A stretch of DNA of 64,000 nt. Source: Pseudomonas solani. GTDB taxonomy: Bacteria; Pseudomonadota; Gammaproteobacteria; Pseudomonadales; Pseudomonadaceae. Below, in pieces: positions 49,576 to 63,031 of this stretch (positions are counted from its first letter, which is position 1; every line of letters starts with the position of its first letter). Position numbers and translations under genes: made by a program. The stretch is taken from assembly GCF_026072635.1 (NCBI RefSeq), contig NZ_AP023081.1, positions 1,634,501 through 1,698,500 of the forward strand. The letters are read 5' to 3'. The notes under the pieces were generated by a model. The model had not been told where the DNA came from. It was given only the letters and a program-made list of their open reading frames with translations, and searched no databases.

Positions 49576-50994
49576 TTAAACACCGAGATAATCGAGGATG
49601 CCTTCGGCAGCGTTGCGGCCTTCGAAGATCGCCGTCACCACCAGGTCGGAACCGCGGACCATGTCGCCGCCGGCGAAGATCTTCGGGTTGCTGGTCTGGT
49701 GCTTGAACGGGTTCTGCTCGGGTGCGACCACACGGCCCTGGCTGTCGATGCTGATGTCGAACTGCTCGAACCAGGAAGCCGGGCTCGGGCGGAAGCCGAA
49801 GGCGATCAGCACGGCTTCCGCCGGGATGATTTCCTCGGAGCCCGGGATCGGCTCGGGGCTGCGACGGCCACGGGCGTCCGGCTCGCCGAGACGGGTCTCG
49901 ACCACCTTGACGCCTTCCACCTTGTCCTCGCCGACGATGGCGATGGGCTGGCGGTTGAAGAGGAATTTCACACCCTCTTCCTTGGCGTTTTTCACCTCTT
50001 TGCGCGAGCCGGGCATGTTTTCTTCGTCGCGGCGGTAGGCGCAGGTCACCGACTTCGCGCCCTGGCGGATGGAGGTGCGGTTGCAGTCCATCGCGGTGTC
50101 GCCGCCGCCGAGGACGACGACGCGCTTGCCCTTCATGTCGATGAAGTCTTCCGGCGCCTTTTCGAAACCGAGGTTGCGATTGACGTTGGCGATGAGGAAG
50201 TCGAGCGCGTCGTGCACGCCCGGCAGGTCTTCGCCCGGGAAGCCGCCCTTCATGTAGGTGTAGGTGCCCATGCCCATGAACACGGCGTCGTACTCATCCA
50301 GCAGTTGCTGCATGGTGACGTCCTTGCCGATCTCGGTGTTCAGGCGGAACTCGACGCCCATGCCGGTGAAGACTTCACGGCGGCGGCTGAGGACGGTCTT
50401 CTCCAGCTTGAATTCGGGGATGCCGAAGGTCAGCAGGCCACCGATCTCGGGGTTCTTGTCGAACACCACCGGGGTCACGCCGTTGCGCACCAGGATGTCG
50501 GCACAGCCGAGGCCGGCCGGGCCCGCACCGATGACGGCGACGCGCTTGCCGGTGGGCTTGACCTTGGACATGTCCGGGCGCCAGCCCATGGCGAAGGCGG
50601 TGTCGGTGATGTACTTCTCCACCGAGCCGATGGTGACCGCGCCGAAACCGTCGTTGAGGGTGCAGGCACCTTCGCAGAGGCGGTCCTGCGGGCACACGCG
50701 GCCGCAGACTTCCGGCAGGGTGTTGGTCTGGTGGGACAGTTCGGCGGCGGCCAGGATATTGCCTTCCGAAACCAGCTTCAGCCAGTTCGGAATGAAGTTG
50801 TGCACCGGGCACTTCCACTCGCAATAGGGGTTGCCGCAACCGAGGCAACGGTGCGCCTGGTCAGCCGCTTGCTGCGGCTTAAACAGGTCATGGATCTCGA
50901 CGAATTCGCGCTTGCGCTGACGCAGCAGCTTCTTCTTCGGATCCTTGCGCCCGACCTCGATGAACTGGAAGTCGTTGTTCAGACGTTCAGTCAT
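49576..50994 (-). CDS. gltD: Glutamate synthase (NADPH) small subunit
   Basis: The 472-residue FAD and iron-sulfur protein supplies electrons from NADPH to GltB. N-terminal cysteine clusters (RCLGCGNPYCEWKCP and CGRVCPQDRLCEGAC) bind [4Fe-4S] centres. GAGPAGLGCAD binds FAD and GGGDTAMDCN binds NADPH. ATG 50994. It lies 115 bp after gltB in the same direction, and the gap has degenerate 7-bp repeats (51024-51044). Confidence 0.97.
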   Translation of the reverse strand: MTERLNNDFQFIEVGRKDPKKKLLRQRKREFVEIHDLFKPQQAADQAHRCLGCGNPYCEWKCPVHNFIPNWLKLVSEGNILAAAELSHQTNTLPEVCGRVCPQDRLCEGACTLNDGFGAVTIGSVEKYITDTAFAMGWRPDMSKVKPTGKRVAVIGAGPAGLGCADILVRNGVTPVVFDKNPEIGGLLTFGIPEFKLEKTVLSRRREVFTGMGVEFRLNTEIGKDVTMQQLLDEYDAVFMGMGTYTYMKGGFPGEDLPGVHDALDFLIANVNRNLGFEKAPEDFIDMKGKRVVVLGGGDTAMDCNRTSIRQGAKSVTCAYRRDEENMPGSRKEVKNAKEEGVKFLFNRQPIAIVGEDKVEGVKVVETRLGEPDARGRRSPEPIPGSEEIIPAEAVLIAFGFRPSPASWFEQFDISIDSQGRVVAPEQNPFKHQTSNPKIFAGGDMVRGSDLVVTAIFEGRNAAEGILDYLGV

Positions 50995-51023
50995 TTGAAA
51001 AACCTCTTAACAGCAGCGGCAAA

Positions 51024-51044
51024 CTACAAGTTGCAAGCTGCAAG
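51024..51044. repeat. Degenerate heptamer repeat between gltB and gltD
   Basis: CTACAAG, TTGCAAG and CTGCAAG follow each other at 51024-51044, a three-copy degenerate version of the 7-bp repeats seen at 10481, 27679 and 49381. Confidence 0.7.
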
Positions 51045-51109
51045 ACTCATCACGGTTAGCCGGCGGGCCCGGCGTGCATCACGCTCGGGCTCGCGGCTTG
51101 GGCTGCTTG

Positions 51110-55554
<4,445 letters not shown>

Positions 55555-55580
55555 AGGGAACTCTCACCAGGAACTGCCTT

Positions 55581-55611
55581 GTTAAAAAGGCAAAATTGCT
55601 TTGTAGTTCAA
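55581..55611 (-). promoter_or_regulatory. Possible gltBD promoter
   Basis: On the minus strand TTGAAC (55611-55606) and TTTAAC (55586-55581) are 19 bp apart, about 27 bp before the gltB ATG at 55554. The spacing is not ideal. The rest of the gap 55555-55807 shows nothing gene-like. Confidence 0.3.
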
Positions 55612-55807
55612 CCACTTACCACACGCGCAGGACTAGGCGCCAGCTTTGCGCAGGCAAAAGGGAGGTCATTGTACATATCCACCTGGCTCGTCACAAATCT
55701 TCACGACGATCCAATGAAAGTTTATGTCGCCAAACCGAAGGATTAGACCGGAAGGTCGTGCTATCGACCCTCCGGTCACGGAGGCGGGAGGGAGGGGGCG
55801 CCCGCTG

Positions 55808-57487
55808 TCAGCGGGCGATTTCCTGCTGGATGCTGGCGAAGCTCTTGGGCCAGGGCTTGCCGGCCTGGACCTTGGCGGGAAGGCCCTTGATCGCGGCCTG
55901 GGCGGCGTTGCGACTGGCGAAGTTGCCGTAGGTGACGACGTACAGCGGTTTACCCTGGTGGACCTTCTTGAAGTAGCGGTACTCGCCGCCGTTCTGCTGG
56001 ACGAACGCCTTGGCGCTGCCTTCGGAGCTGGTGCCGAGAATCTGCACGGCATAGTGGCCGCCAGCCTGGGAGCGGTACCAACCATCACCTGCACCGGCGG
56101 ATGCGGTGCCGGCGCTGGCCACGGTCGGCGCGGCAGCGGGCTTGGCTGCGGCAGGCTTCTCGACCGGCTTGGCTGGCGGGGTGGCCGCAACGGTGGGCTT
56201 GGCGGGCGCTGCCGGAACCGCAGCAGGCGCGGAGGAAGCCGTGGTCGGCGCGGTGGCGATCGGCTGGATCGGTTTGACCGCCGCTGGCTGCTGGGTGATC
56301 ACCGGAGCCGGCGGCACGGCCGGAGTGGCACCCGCAACGGCGCCAACGGGCGGCGCTACCGTGGTGACGGTCGGCGGGATGGTCGCCTGGGAACCGGGCT
56401 GGGCACCGCCATCATCGAGATCATCCTGGCCAGCGGCCTGGGCCAGCGGTTCACGGATCACCGGCTGGGCCTCGCCCACCAGGGGCAACGGCAGCGGTTG
56501 CGAGGAGCCGGCGAACTCGACGGCAGGTGCACCGCCCGGTGCCGGGGCCTGGCCAGCAGGCGCTTCAGCAGTGGGTGCCGGCTGCTGCCCCATGGGCAGT
56601 TGCGCAGTGGTGGGCTGGGTGGACGCCGGGCTATCCGAGCGATTCTGCATCGCCAAGGCCGCAACCACGCCAATCGCGACGACCCCCAGTGCCAGCAGGT
56701 GCTTCTTCGGTAGTTTCAAGCTGAACCCTCCTTTGCGCGAGGCTCCCCGCTCGGCGAGCATGGCCTCGACCAACAGTTCACGAGCGGACTGATTGATGCC
56801 GCCGGGCCAACCACCGGATTGCAGATGAACGTCCTCGATCTGCTCTTCGGTCAGCAGCTCAATCCCCTGTCCGGCGCCCTCGAGCCGCTGCGCCAGATAT
56901 TCGCGGGTTTCGTCCTCGCTGTAGGGCAGAAGTTCAATGGCGTGGAAACGTTCTTCGCCATCGGCCAGCAGTTCCAGGCGCGGCAGCAGGCTGGAATCAG
57001 CGAAGAGAAACACGTGCGGACGCGCTTCACTGTTACCCGCAGCCAGTGCCAGCAGATTGTCGAGGCCCGCATCGTCGAGCTCCTCGGCATCATCCACCAG
57101 CAGGTAGACCTCCTGACCGGTCAGCGCCAGCTGCCCGACCTGGGCCAGGATGGAACGCGAGTCGGTCTGCGCCACACCCAACCCCTGGGCGACCAAACGC
57201 ATCAGGCCACCGGCCTCGGCTGCGCCACGGGCGGATATCACCACGCTTTGCACCGCCTGCTTGTTGGTGCTGGCGACCAGCGCCTGGCGCAGCAGGGTCT
57301 TGCCGCTGCCTTGGGGACCGGTTACCACCAGCAGCAGCTGGCTGTAGCGGGCCAGGTGATGCAGCTGCCCCAGCACCGGCTTGCGCTGGGCGGGATAGAA
57401 CTTGAAGCCGGGTACCCGCGCGGCGAAGGGGTCGTGGGTGAATTGGTAGTGGGCCAGGAAGGCCTCATCGGCGTGCAGGCTGGTCAT
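55808..57487 (-). CDS. DamX-like AAA-type ATPase domain protein with C-terminal SPOR domain
   Basis: I start at ATG 57487 (MTSLHADEAFLAHYQ), 10 bp after the aroB stop; a TTG at 57508 would overlap aroB. The 559-residue protein has a cytoplasmic ATPase-like domain with Walker A GPQGSGKT (57-64) and Walker B-like VYLLVDDAEEL, a membrane helix (about 265-287), a long Pro/Ala linker (about 290-480), and a SPOR domain (about 480-555, VQILGTSSEGSAKAFVQQ). SPOR domains bind denuded septal peptidoglycan, so it probably acts at the division site. The gene follows aroB here as damX does in E. coli. Confidence 0.9.
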   Translation of the reverse strand: MTSLHADEAFLAHYQFTHDPFAARVPGFKFYPAQRKPVLGQLHHLARYSQLLLVVTGPQGSGKTLLRQALVASTNKQAVQSVVISARGAAEAGGLMRLVAQGLGVAQTDSRSILAQVGQLALTGQEVYLLVDDAEELDDAGLDNLLALAAGNSEARPHVFLFADSSLLPRLELLADGEERFHAIELLPYSEDETREYLAQRLEGAGQGIELLTEEQIEDVHLQSGGWPGGINQSARELLVEAMLAERGASRKGGFSLKLPKKHLLALGVVAIGVVAALAMQNRSDSPASTQPTTAQLPMGQQPAPTAEAPAGQAPAPGGAPAVEFAGSSQPLPLPLVGEAQPVIREPLAQAAGQDDLDDGGAQPGSQATIPPTVTTVAPPVGAVAGATPAVPPAPVITQQPAAVKPIQPIATAPTTASSAPAAVPAAPAKPTVAATPPAKPVEKPAAAKPAAAPTVASAGTASAGAGDGWYRSQAGGHYAVQILGTSSEGSAKAFVQQNGGEYRYFKKVHQGKPLYVVTYGNFASRNAAQAAIKGLPAKVQAGKPWPKSFASIQQEIAR

Positions 57488-57497
57488 GGGACTCTTT

Positions 57498-58601
57498 TTA
57501 CTCTCCAAGCTGGTCAGCCAGGGCGCGGTAGTCCGCGCTCAGGGTGTCGTCCAGAATATTTCGCGGGTAATCCGCCGTCACATCGGCCTCGCCGATCGCG
57601 CGCAACAGCACCAGGCGCAGCTGACCGTCGAGGACCTTCTTATCAACTGCCATGTGTTCGAGGAACTGCGCAGGCGTCATCTCCTCCGGCGGCACGATGG
57701 GCAAGCCGGCATCGCGCAGCAGGCGGATCGAACGATCACGCTCCTCTTCGCTAATCCAGCCCAGGCGCCGGGACATCTCCAGGGCCATCACCGTACCGGC
57801 CGAAACCGCCTCGCCATGCAACCAGACGCCATAGCCCATGTGGGTCTCGATGGCGTGGCCGAAGGTGTGGCCGAGGTTGAGGGTGGCACGCACGCCGGAC
57901 TCGCGCTCATCGGCACCGACTACACGCGCCTTGGCGGCACAGGAGCGCTCGATGGCTTCGGTCAGGGGCTCCTGCTCCAGGTTGCGCAAGGCTGGCATGC
58001 GCTCCTCCAGCCAAGGCAGGAAGGGCTCATCGCAGATCAGGCCGTATTTGATCACTTCGGCGAGGCCGGCGGAGAGCTCGCGCGGCGCAAGCGTGCGCAG
58101 CGTCGCAGTATCGATGATCACCGCCTGGGGCTGGTAGAAGGCCCCCACCATGTTCTTGCCCAGCGGATGGTTGATACCGGTCTTGCCACCCACCGAGGAA
58201 TCCACCTGGGACAACAGCGTGGTGGGCACCTGGATGAAGTCGACGCCGCGCTGGTAGCACGCCGCCGCAAAGCCAGCCATGTCGCCGATCACCCCACCAC
58301 CCAGGGCAATGATGGTGGTACGACGGTCATGACGCGCGGTGAGCAGACCGTCGAAGATCAGCTGCAGGGTTTCCCAGTTCTTGAAGGCTTCGCCATCGGG
58401 CAGCACGATCGGCTGCACCTTGTAGGCGGAAAGCGCGCGGGTCAGCTGTTCGAGGTAGAGCGGGGCGACGGTCTCGTTGGTGACGATTGCCACCTGCTTG
58501 CCGGCGATGTGGGGCGCGAAAAGCTCGACCTGCGACAGCAGGCCAGCACCGATATGGATGGGATAACTACGCTCGCCAAGATCGACCTGAAGTGTCCGCA
58601 T
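57498..58601 (-). CDS. aroB: 3-dehydroquinate synthase
   Basis: AroB cyclises DAHP to 3-dehydroquinate, the second step of the shikimate pathway, using NAD+ and a divalent metal. The 367-residue protein has the NAD-binding GGGVIGDMAGFAA, the QVPTTLLSQVDSSVGGKTG stretch, and the metal ligands in GLAEVIKYG and LNLGHTFGHAIE. It lies 51 bp after aroK, and the chorismate pathway it serves also yields the tyrosine and phenylalanine that an APE starter would need. Confidence 0.97.
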   Translation of the reverse strand: MRTLQVDLGERSYPIHIGAGLLSQVELFAPHIAGKQVAIVTNETVAPLYLEQLTRALSAYKVQPIVLPDGEAFKNWETLQLIFDGLLTARHDRRTTIIALGGGVIGDMAGFAAACYQRGVDFIQVPTTLLSQVDSSVGGKTGINHPLGKNMVGAFYQPQAVIIDTATLRTLAPRELSAGLAEVIKYGLICDEPFLPWLEERMPALRNLEQEPLTEAIERSCAAKARVVGADERESGVRATLNLGHTFGHAIETHMGYGVWLHGEAVSAGTVMALEMSRRLGWISEEERDRSIRLLRDAGLPIVPPEEMTPAQFLEHMAVDKKVLDGQLRLVLLRAIGEADVTADYPRNILDDTLSADYRALADQLGE

Positions 58602-58652
58602 GAGGCCCCCGCTATGAAAAGGGCACTAGGATAGCGCAGTTCCGCCCCTGCT

Positions 58653-59171
58653 TTAACGGGGTGGCAGTGCCTGCAATCGTTCGAGTATCTCCTGCACCAC
58701 CATGCGCGGCGGCCGCTCGTCGGTCTCGATGATGATGTCAGCGATTTCGCGATAAAGGGGATCACGGATAGCCATGAGGTCACGCAGCACCCGACCTGGA
58801 TCGGCAGTGCGCAGCAAAGGCCGGTTGCGGTCGCGGGAAGTGCGGTCGATCTGCTGCTCCACCGAGGTGTGCAGGTAGACCACGCGACCACCGCACCTTA
58901 AAGCTTCACGGTTGGCAGGGCGCAAGACAGCACCACCGCCGGTCGCGACTACCACGCCATCAGCGAGGCAGAGCTCTTCCAGCATCGACTGCTCGCGATC
59001 GCGAAAGCCCTGCTCGCCCTCGACATCGAATATCCAGGGGATGTCCGCGCCCGTCCGCTGCTCGATTTCCTTATCGGAATCCTTGAAGGGCAGACGCAGT
59101 TCTTTGGCAAGCAAACGCCCGATGGTGCTCTTTCCAGCTCCCATCGGGCCAACGAGGATCAAATTACGCAC
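58653..59171 (-). CDS. aroK: Shikimate kinase I
   Basis: The 172-residue kinase phosphorylates shikimate with ATP. Walker A is GPMGAGKST (8-16), the shikimate-binding residues lie in DSDKEIEQRTGADIPWIF, and the LID arginine in RNRPLL. ATG 59171 is 5 bp after the pilQ stop, so aroK and aroB belong to the pilMNOPQ transcription unit, the arrangement known in Pseudomonas. Confidence 0.97.
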   Translation of the reverse strand: MRNLILVGPMGAGKSTIGRLLAKELRLPFKDSDKEIEQRTGADIPWIFDVEGEQGFRDREQSMLEELCLADGVVVATGGGAVLRPANREALRCGGRVVYLHTSVEQQIDRTSRDRNRPLLRTADPGRVLRDLMAIRDPLYREIADIIIETDERPPRMVVQEILERLQALPPR

Positions 59172-59176
59172 TGATG

Positions 59177-61255
59177 TCAGCGACTCACCGCAATAGCCTG
59201 GTTGTTCATGATACGCGGGGTGAGGAAGACCAGCAGCTCGGATTTCTTGTCCTGGACCACATCACGCTTGAACATGCGACCTAGGAACGGCAGGTCACCG
59301 AGGAAGGGAACCTTGTCGGTCGCCTTGGTCTGGGTGTTGGAGAACACACCACCGATCACGATGGTTTCGCCATCGCTGACCAGAACCTTGGCGTTGACCT
59401 CGTTCTTGTTGATCGGCGGTACGCCATTCAGCGCGTTGGAGAAGTCCGGGGCGTCCTTGGTCACCTTGACTTCCATGATGATGCGGTTGTCAGGCGTGAT
59501 CTGCGGGGTCACTTCCAGGGACAGCGCCGCTTCCTTGAAGGAGGTGGTGCTGGCACCGCTGGAGCTGGCTTCCTGATACGGAATCTCAGCGCCCTTCAGG
59601 ATCTTGGCGGTTTCCTTGTCCGAGGTAACGACCTTGGGCTGGGACACGATCTCGCCGTTACCGGTCTTCTCCATGGCGGAGAGTTCGAGGTCAAGGATGG
59701 TGTTGTCGGTTACGAAGCCGATGCCGAGGGAAGAAGTGGCCCCATCCGCCCCCATATCGACGAATGTCCCCAGTGCGCCGGTAGGCGTAGTAGCAGTCGG
59801 GCGGCCTGCGCCTGCGCCACCAATGACGAAGTTATTGTCACCAACACGAGCACCTCGCCAGTTCACACCAAGCGACTTGTCGTAGTCCACGTTGGCTTCG
59901 ACGATACGGGCCTCGATCATGACCTGACGAACCGGGATGTCGAGTTGCGCAACGATACGGCGCAGTTCGTCCAGCTTGTCCTGAGTCTGGTAAGCGATGA
60001 TGCTGTTGGTACGATCATCCACGGTAATGGAGCCCCGATCATCAGCACCACTTGCGCTGGGATCGCCACTGGTGACCGACTGGAACAGCTTGGCAATATC
60101 AGCCGCCTTGGCATAGTTGACTTGGATGAGTTCACGGCGCAACGGAGCGAGCTCAGCAATTTGCTTCTGCGATTCCAACTCTTGGCGCTCACGTGCAGCG
60201 ATCTCATCTGCCGGTGCAACCAGCAGAACATTACCAACCTTGCGCTTATCAAGGCCTTTGGTTTTCAGCACCAGATCCAGCGCCTGATCCCAAGGTACGT
60301 TCTGCAGACGCAGCGTGATATTGCCTTGAACGGTATCCGAGGCCACCAGGTTGAGGTCGGTGAAGTCGGCAATCAATTGCAGCACCGAACGCACATCGAT
60401 GTCCTGGAAGTTCAGCGAGAGCTTCTCACCGGAGTAGGCAAAGCGTTCGTTCTTGCGCTTCTCGACATCATCCTGCGTCAACGGCTTGATGCTGACGGTG
60501 AGCTTGTTCTCGGTCTGATACGCCAGGTAGTCGTAATAGCCAGTGGGCTCGATGGTGATACTCGCATTCCCCGAAGAGCCAGAGGCACTGACGAATTGAA
60601 CAGGGGTCGCGAAATCCTTCACATCAAGACGGACACGCAGAGACTCAGGAAGCTGGGTCTTGGAAAAGTCGAGGCGGATCTTGCCACCCTGCTCCTGAAT
60701 ATCCGGGCTCACAGTCGGGTCGGACAGAGTGATGACAACATTACCCTCGCCCTGATCGCCACGCTGGAAGTCGATATTGCTGATCGCCTTGCCGGCCGCC
60801 GCAAAAGTCTTGACGGGCGCAGCTGCGACAGGTGCCGCCACAGGAGCGGAACTGGCAACTTGCTGGCCGGCGACAGCTGCCTCACCGACGATGACGAAGA
60901 GGTTGTTACCCTCAACACGCGTGCTGTAAGGCACGAGTGTCGCCAGGTTGACGATCAACCGAGTACGGTCTTTCGCTTCAACGATAGTGACGCTGCGCGC
61001 GTTACCAACGCCGAGCTCACGGTTCTTGCTGCCCAGCTTGTTGGCCACTCCAGGAAGATCCAGAGCGATGCGCGCCGGCTGCTCGATGGTGTACCCCCGC
61101 GGCGCCACAATGGGCTCATCAAAGGCGAGTTTCAGCTCAACCTTGCCACCAGGCAAAGCCGCTACATCCAGGCCTTGCAGGTCAGCGGCCAGCAGTACTG
61201 GCGACAACATGGCGGCCAATAGAGAAATACCGAGGCGCGAAAGCGAGCTGTTCAT
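59177..61255 (-). CDS. pilQ: Type IV pilus secretin PilQ
   Basis: PilQ forms the outer-membrane ring for type IV pili. I start at ATG 61255 (MNSSLSRLGISLLAAML); the frame allows ATG 61294 but the signal peptide and the P. aeruginosa N-terminus agree with 61255, giving 692 residues. In order there are a signal peptide cleaved near LLAAD, two AMIN domains (about 30-240), an N0/N1 region with SLNFQDIDVRSVLQLIADF, and the secretin core with the family VPFLGDLPFLGRMFK. It ends the pilMNOPQ operon. Confidence 0.97.
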   Translation of the reverse strand: MNSSLSRLGISLLAAMLSPVLLAADLQGLDVAALPGGKVELKLAFDEPIVAPRGYTIEQPARIALDLPGVANKLGSKNRELGVGNARSVTIVEAKDRTRLIVNLATLVPYSTRVEGNNLFVIVGEAAVAGQQVASSAPVAAPVAAAPVKTFAAAGKAISNIDFQRGDQGEGNVVITLSDPTVSPDIQEQGGKIRLDFSKTQLPESLRVRLDVKDFATPVQFVSASGSSGNASITIEPTGYYDYLAYQTENKLTVSIKPLTQDDVEKRKNERFAYSGEKLSLNFQDIDVRSVLQLIADFTDLNLVASDTVQGNITLRLQNVPWDQALDLVLKTKGLDKRKVGNVLLVAPADEIAARERQELESQKQIAELAPLRRELIQVNYAKAADIAKLFQSVTSGDPSASGADDRGSITVDDRTNSIIAYQTQDKLDELRRIVAQLDIPVRQVMIEARIVEANVDYDKSLGVNWRGARVGDNNFVIGGAGAGRPTATTPTGALGTFVDMGADGATSSLGIGFVTDNTILDLELSAMEKTGNGEIVSQPKVVTSDKETAKILKGAEIPYQEASSSGASTTSFKEAALSLEVTPQITPDNRIIMEVKVTKDAPDFSNALNGVPPINKNEVNAKVLVSDGETIVIGGVFSNTQTKATDKVPFLGDLPFLGRMFKRDVVQDKKSELLVFLTPRIMNNQAIAVSR

Positions 61256-61308
61256 TATCTGATTCCGTTGTGCAGACCGGTGTTTGTTGTTCATAAGTCA
61301 CCCCGCCC

Positions 61309-61842
61309 TTAAGAGCGCTCCTTGAGCGTGAGACTGCGCGGACGCTCCAGCCAGCCGCCCTCTCCGTCCGGGACTATCTCGACGACATCAATCTTGGATT
61401 CGTTTATCGCGACAACCTTGCCGTCGTTGCGACCCAGGAAATCACCCACCCTGATCCGATGCACCCCTCCAGCACCTCGGACCAGAGCGAACATGCCGCC
61501 CTCATTGGAAAGCGTTCCAACCATCTCGAAAGCCTCGATATTGAAGCCTTCAAGGAATTGCTTGACCCGGGTTTCATCCGGGTGCACATCCTTGCTGCCC
61601 TTGATCTTGTTCGCCAGTTCAATTTTTACCGGAGGCTGGAAAGGGCTACGCAAAGCAGAAGCGCTATATGTAAAAGCTTCATATGGCTGAAACTTCGGCA
61701 GAGGCTCAATCGACCCATTCGGGCGCGCACGTACCTCATCCATATAGGCCTGGAGATCAGCGAAATCACCACCGCCCCCACAGCCGGAGAGACTAGCCAA
61801 AAGCAGACCACTGAGAACGAGGCGGGAGCTGGTACGAATCAT
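61309..61842 (-). CDS. pilP: Type IV pilus lipoprotein PilP
   Basis: The 177-residue protein has a lipobox LSGC (Cys21) and then GGGGDFADLQAYMDEV. A flexible region and a small beta-rich domain (EMVGTLSNEGGMFALVRG, then IRVGDFLGRNDGKV) follow. PilP links the PilN-PilO inner-membrane subcomplex to PilQ. It overlaps pilO by 4 bp. Confidence 0.95.
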   Translation of the reverse strand: MIRTSSRLVLSGLLLASLSGCGGGGDFADLQAYMDEVRARPNGSIEPLPKFQPYEAFTYSASALRSPFQPPVKIELANKIKGSKDVHPDETRVKQFLEGFNIEAFEMVGTLSNEGGMFALVRGAGGVHRIRVGDFLGRNDGKVVAINESKIDVVEIVPDGEGGWLERPRSLTLKERS

Positions 61843-62462
61843 TTCTGCAGCCCCTTGTCATTGTAGCGATACGTCTTCGCCAAGATGTTCATACGCAACT
61901 GCGTAGTGCTGTCGTCATTTGCAGGGACAATGCTGAAGTCGTGCAGCGTGACGATACGGGGCAAACTTGCAACACCACTAACGAAGGTCGCCAGATCGTG
62001 GTAAGTGCCCACCACTGATATCTGAATCGGCAATTCGATATAGAACTGCTGGACAGCCTCCGGCAACAACTTGATCTCCTCGAACTCAAGCCCACTTCCA
62101 AGGCCAGTACGAGTGATATCCTCCAGCAAACCAGGAACCTCGGTGTCACTAGGTAGCTGCCGGAGAAGAGCGCCAAAGGAGGTTTCCATCTCCTTCATCT
62201 GGTCCTTGTACGCCTCGAGGTTTGCAGCCTGAAACGCCTTGGTGGAAAACTGCTCTTTCAGCGTGACCTCTTCAGCTCTTTGCTGGTCGAGCTTCAACTC
62301 GAGGTCCTTAAGATGGAAGTTGTAACCCAGCGCAAGTATTGCAGCCATCAGCAGAATGCATGCAATAGCCTTTACCGCAGTGGGCCATGAGCCTACGTTA
62401 TTAAAGTCAAGGTCATTGACATCAATCTTGCGCAAACTTTCAAGCGAGTTAGCCAAGCTCAT
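61839..62462 (-). CDS. pilO: Type IV pilus inner-membrane protein PilO
   Basis: The 207-residue protein has a short cytoplasmic start, one membrane helix (about 29-48, AIACILLMAAILALGYNF), a coiled coil and a C-terminal periplasmic ferredoxin-like domain. It pairs with PilN in the pilus alignment complex. It overlaps pilN and pilP by 4 bp each. Confidence 0.95.
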   Translation of the reverse strand: MSLANSLESLRKIDVNDLDFNNVGSWPTAVKAIACILLMAAILALGYNFHLKDLELKLDQQRAEEVTLKEQFSTKAFQAANLEAYKDQMKEMETSFGALLRQLPSDTEVPGLLEDITRTGLGSGLEFEEIKLLPEAVQQFYIELPIQISVVGTYHDLATFVSGVASLPRIVTLHDFSIVPANDDSTTQLRMNILAKTYRYNDKGLQK

Positions 62463-63031
62463 TTCTTGGCTCCTTCTACTTCGGCTGCAGGTTGAGTCTG
62501 CTGAACGGTCAACTGGAAGACGTTAGCCTGGTCAACAGCACCTGCTGTAATCGCCCTGACCTCAGTCAAGTTCGGCGCAGTCAGCCACTCGGATGCATCA
62601 AGATTACGCATCAAATTGGAAACTCTGTTGTTGGACTCAGCAGCACCGACAATTGCAATACTCTGACCCTTCATCGTCACACCGCTGAAATAAACACCAT
62701 CCGGCAGCGTGCGAACCAATTGATCGAACACTCGACCGATGATCGGTCGATTGCCCTGTAGGTCCTGAATGATCTTCATCCGTTCGAGCAGTTGCTGACG
62801 ACGGGTCTTAAGTTCGCTGATCTCCTTGATCCGCGTATCCAGCACGGCGATTTCCTTGCGCACGAATTCGTTACGCGCCTGCTGGTTCTCGATCTCGGCG
62901 TTCAGGTACTGATCGCCAAGGAACACCAGGCCAGCCGATACCACCAGCACGCCCGCCAGGGCGACGAGGAAGCGCTGCTTGCGCTCCTCGCGTAACTGCT
63001 CCCGCCAGGGAAGTAGGTTGATGCGTGCCAT
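62459..63031 (-). CDS. pilN: Type IV pilus inner-membrane protein PilN
   Basis: The 190-residue protein begins MARINLLPWREQLREER, the conserved INLLPWR segment that docks into PilM. A membrane helix (about 23-40), a coiled coil and a periplasmic domain follow. The start codon shares one base with the pilM stop. Confidence 0.96.
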   Translation of the reverse strand: MARINLLPWREQLREERKQRFLVALAGVLVVSAGLVFLGDQYLNAEIENQQARNEFVRKEIAVLDTRIKEISELKTRRQQLLERMKIIQDLQGNRPIIGRVFDQLVRTLPDGVYFSGVTMKGQSIAIVGAAESNNRVSNLMRNLDASEWLTAPNLTEVRAITAGAVDQANVFQLTVQQTQPAAEVEGAKK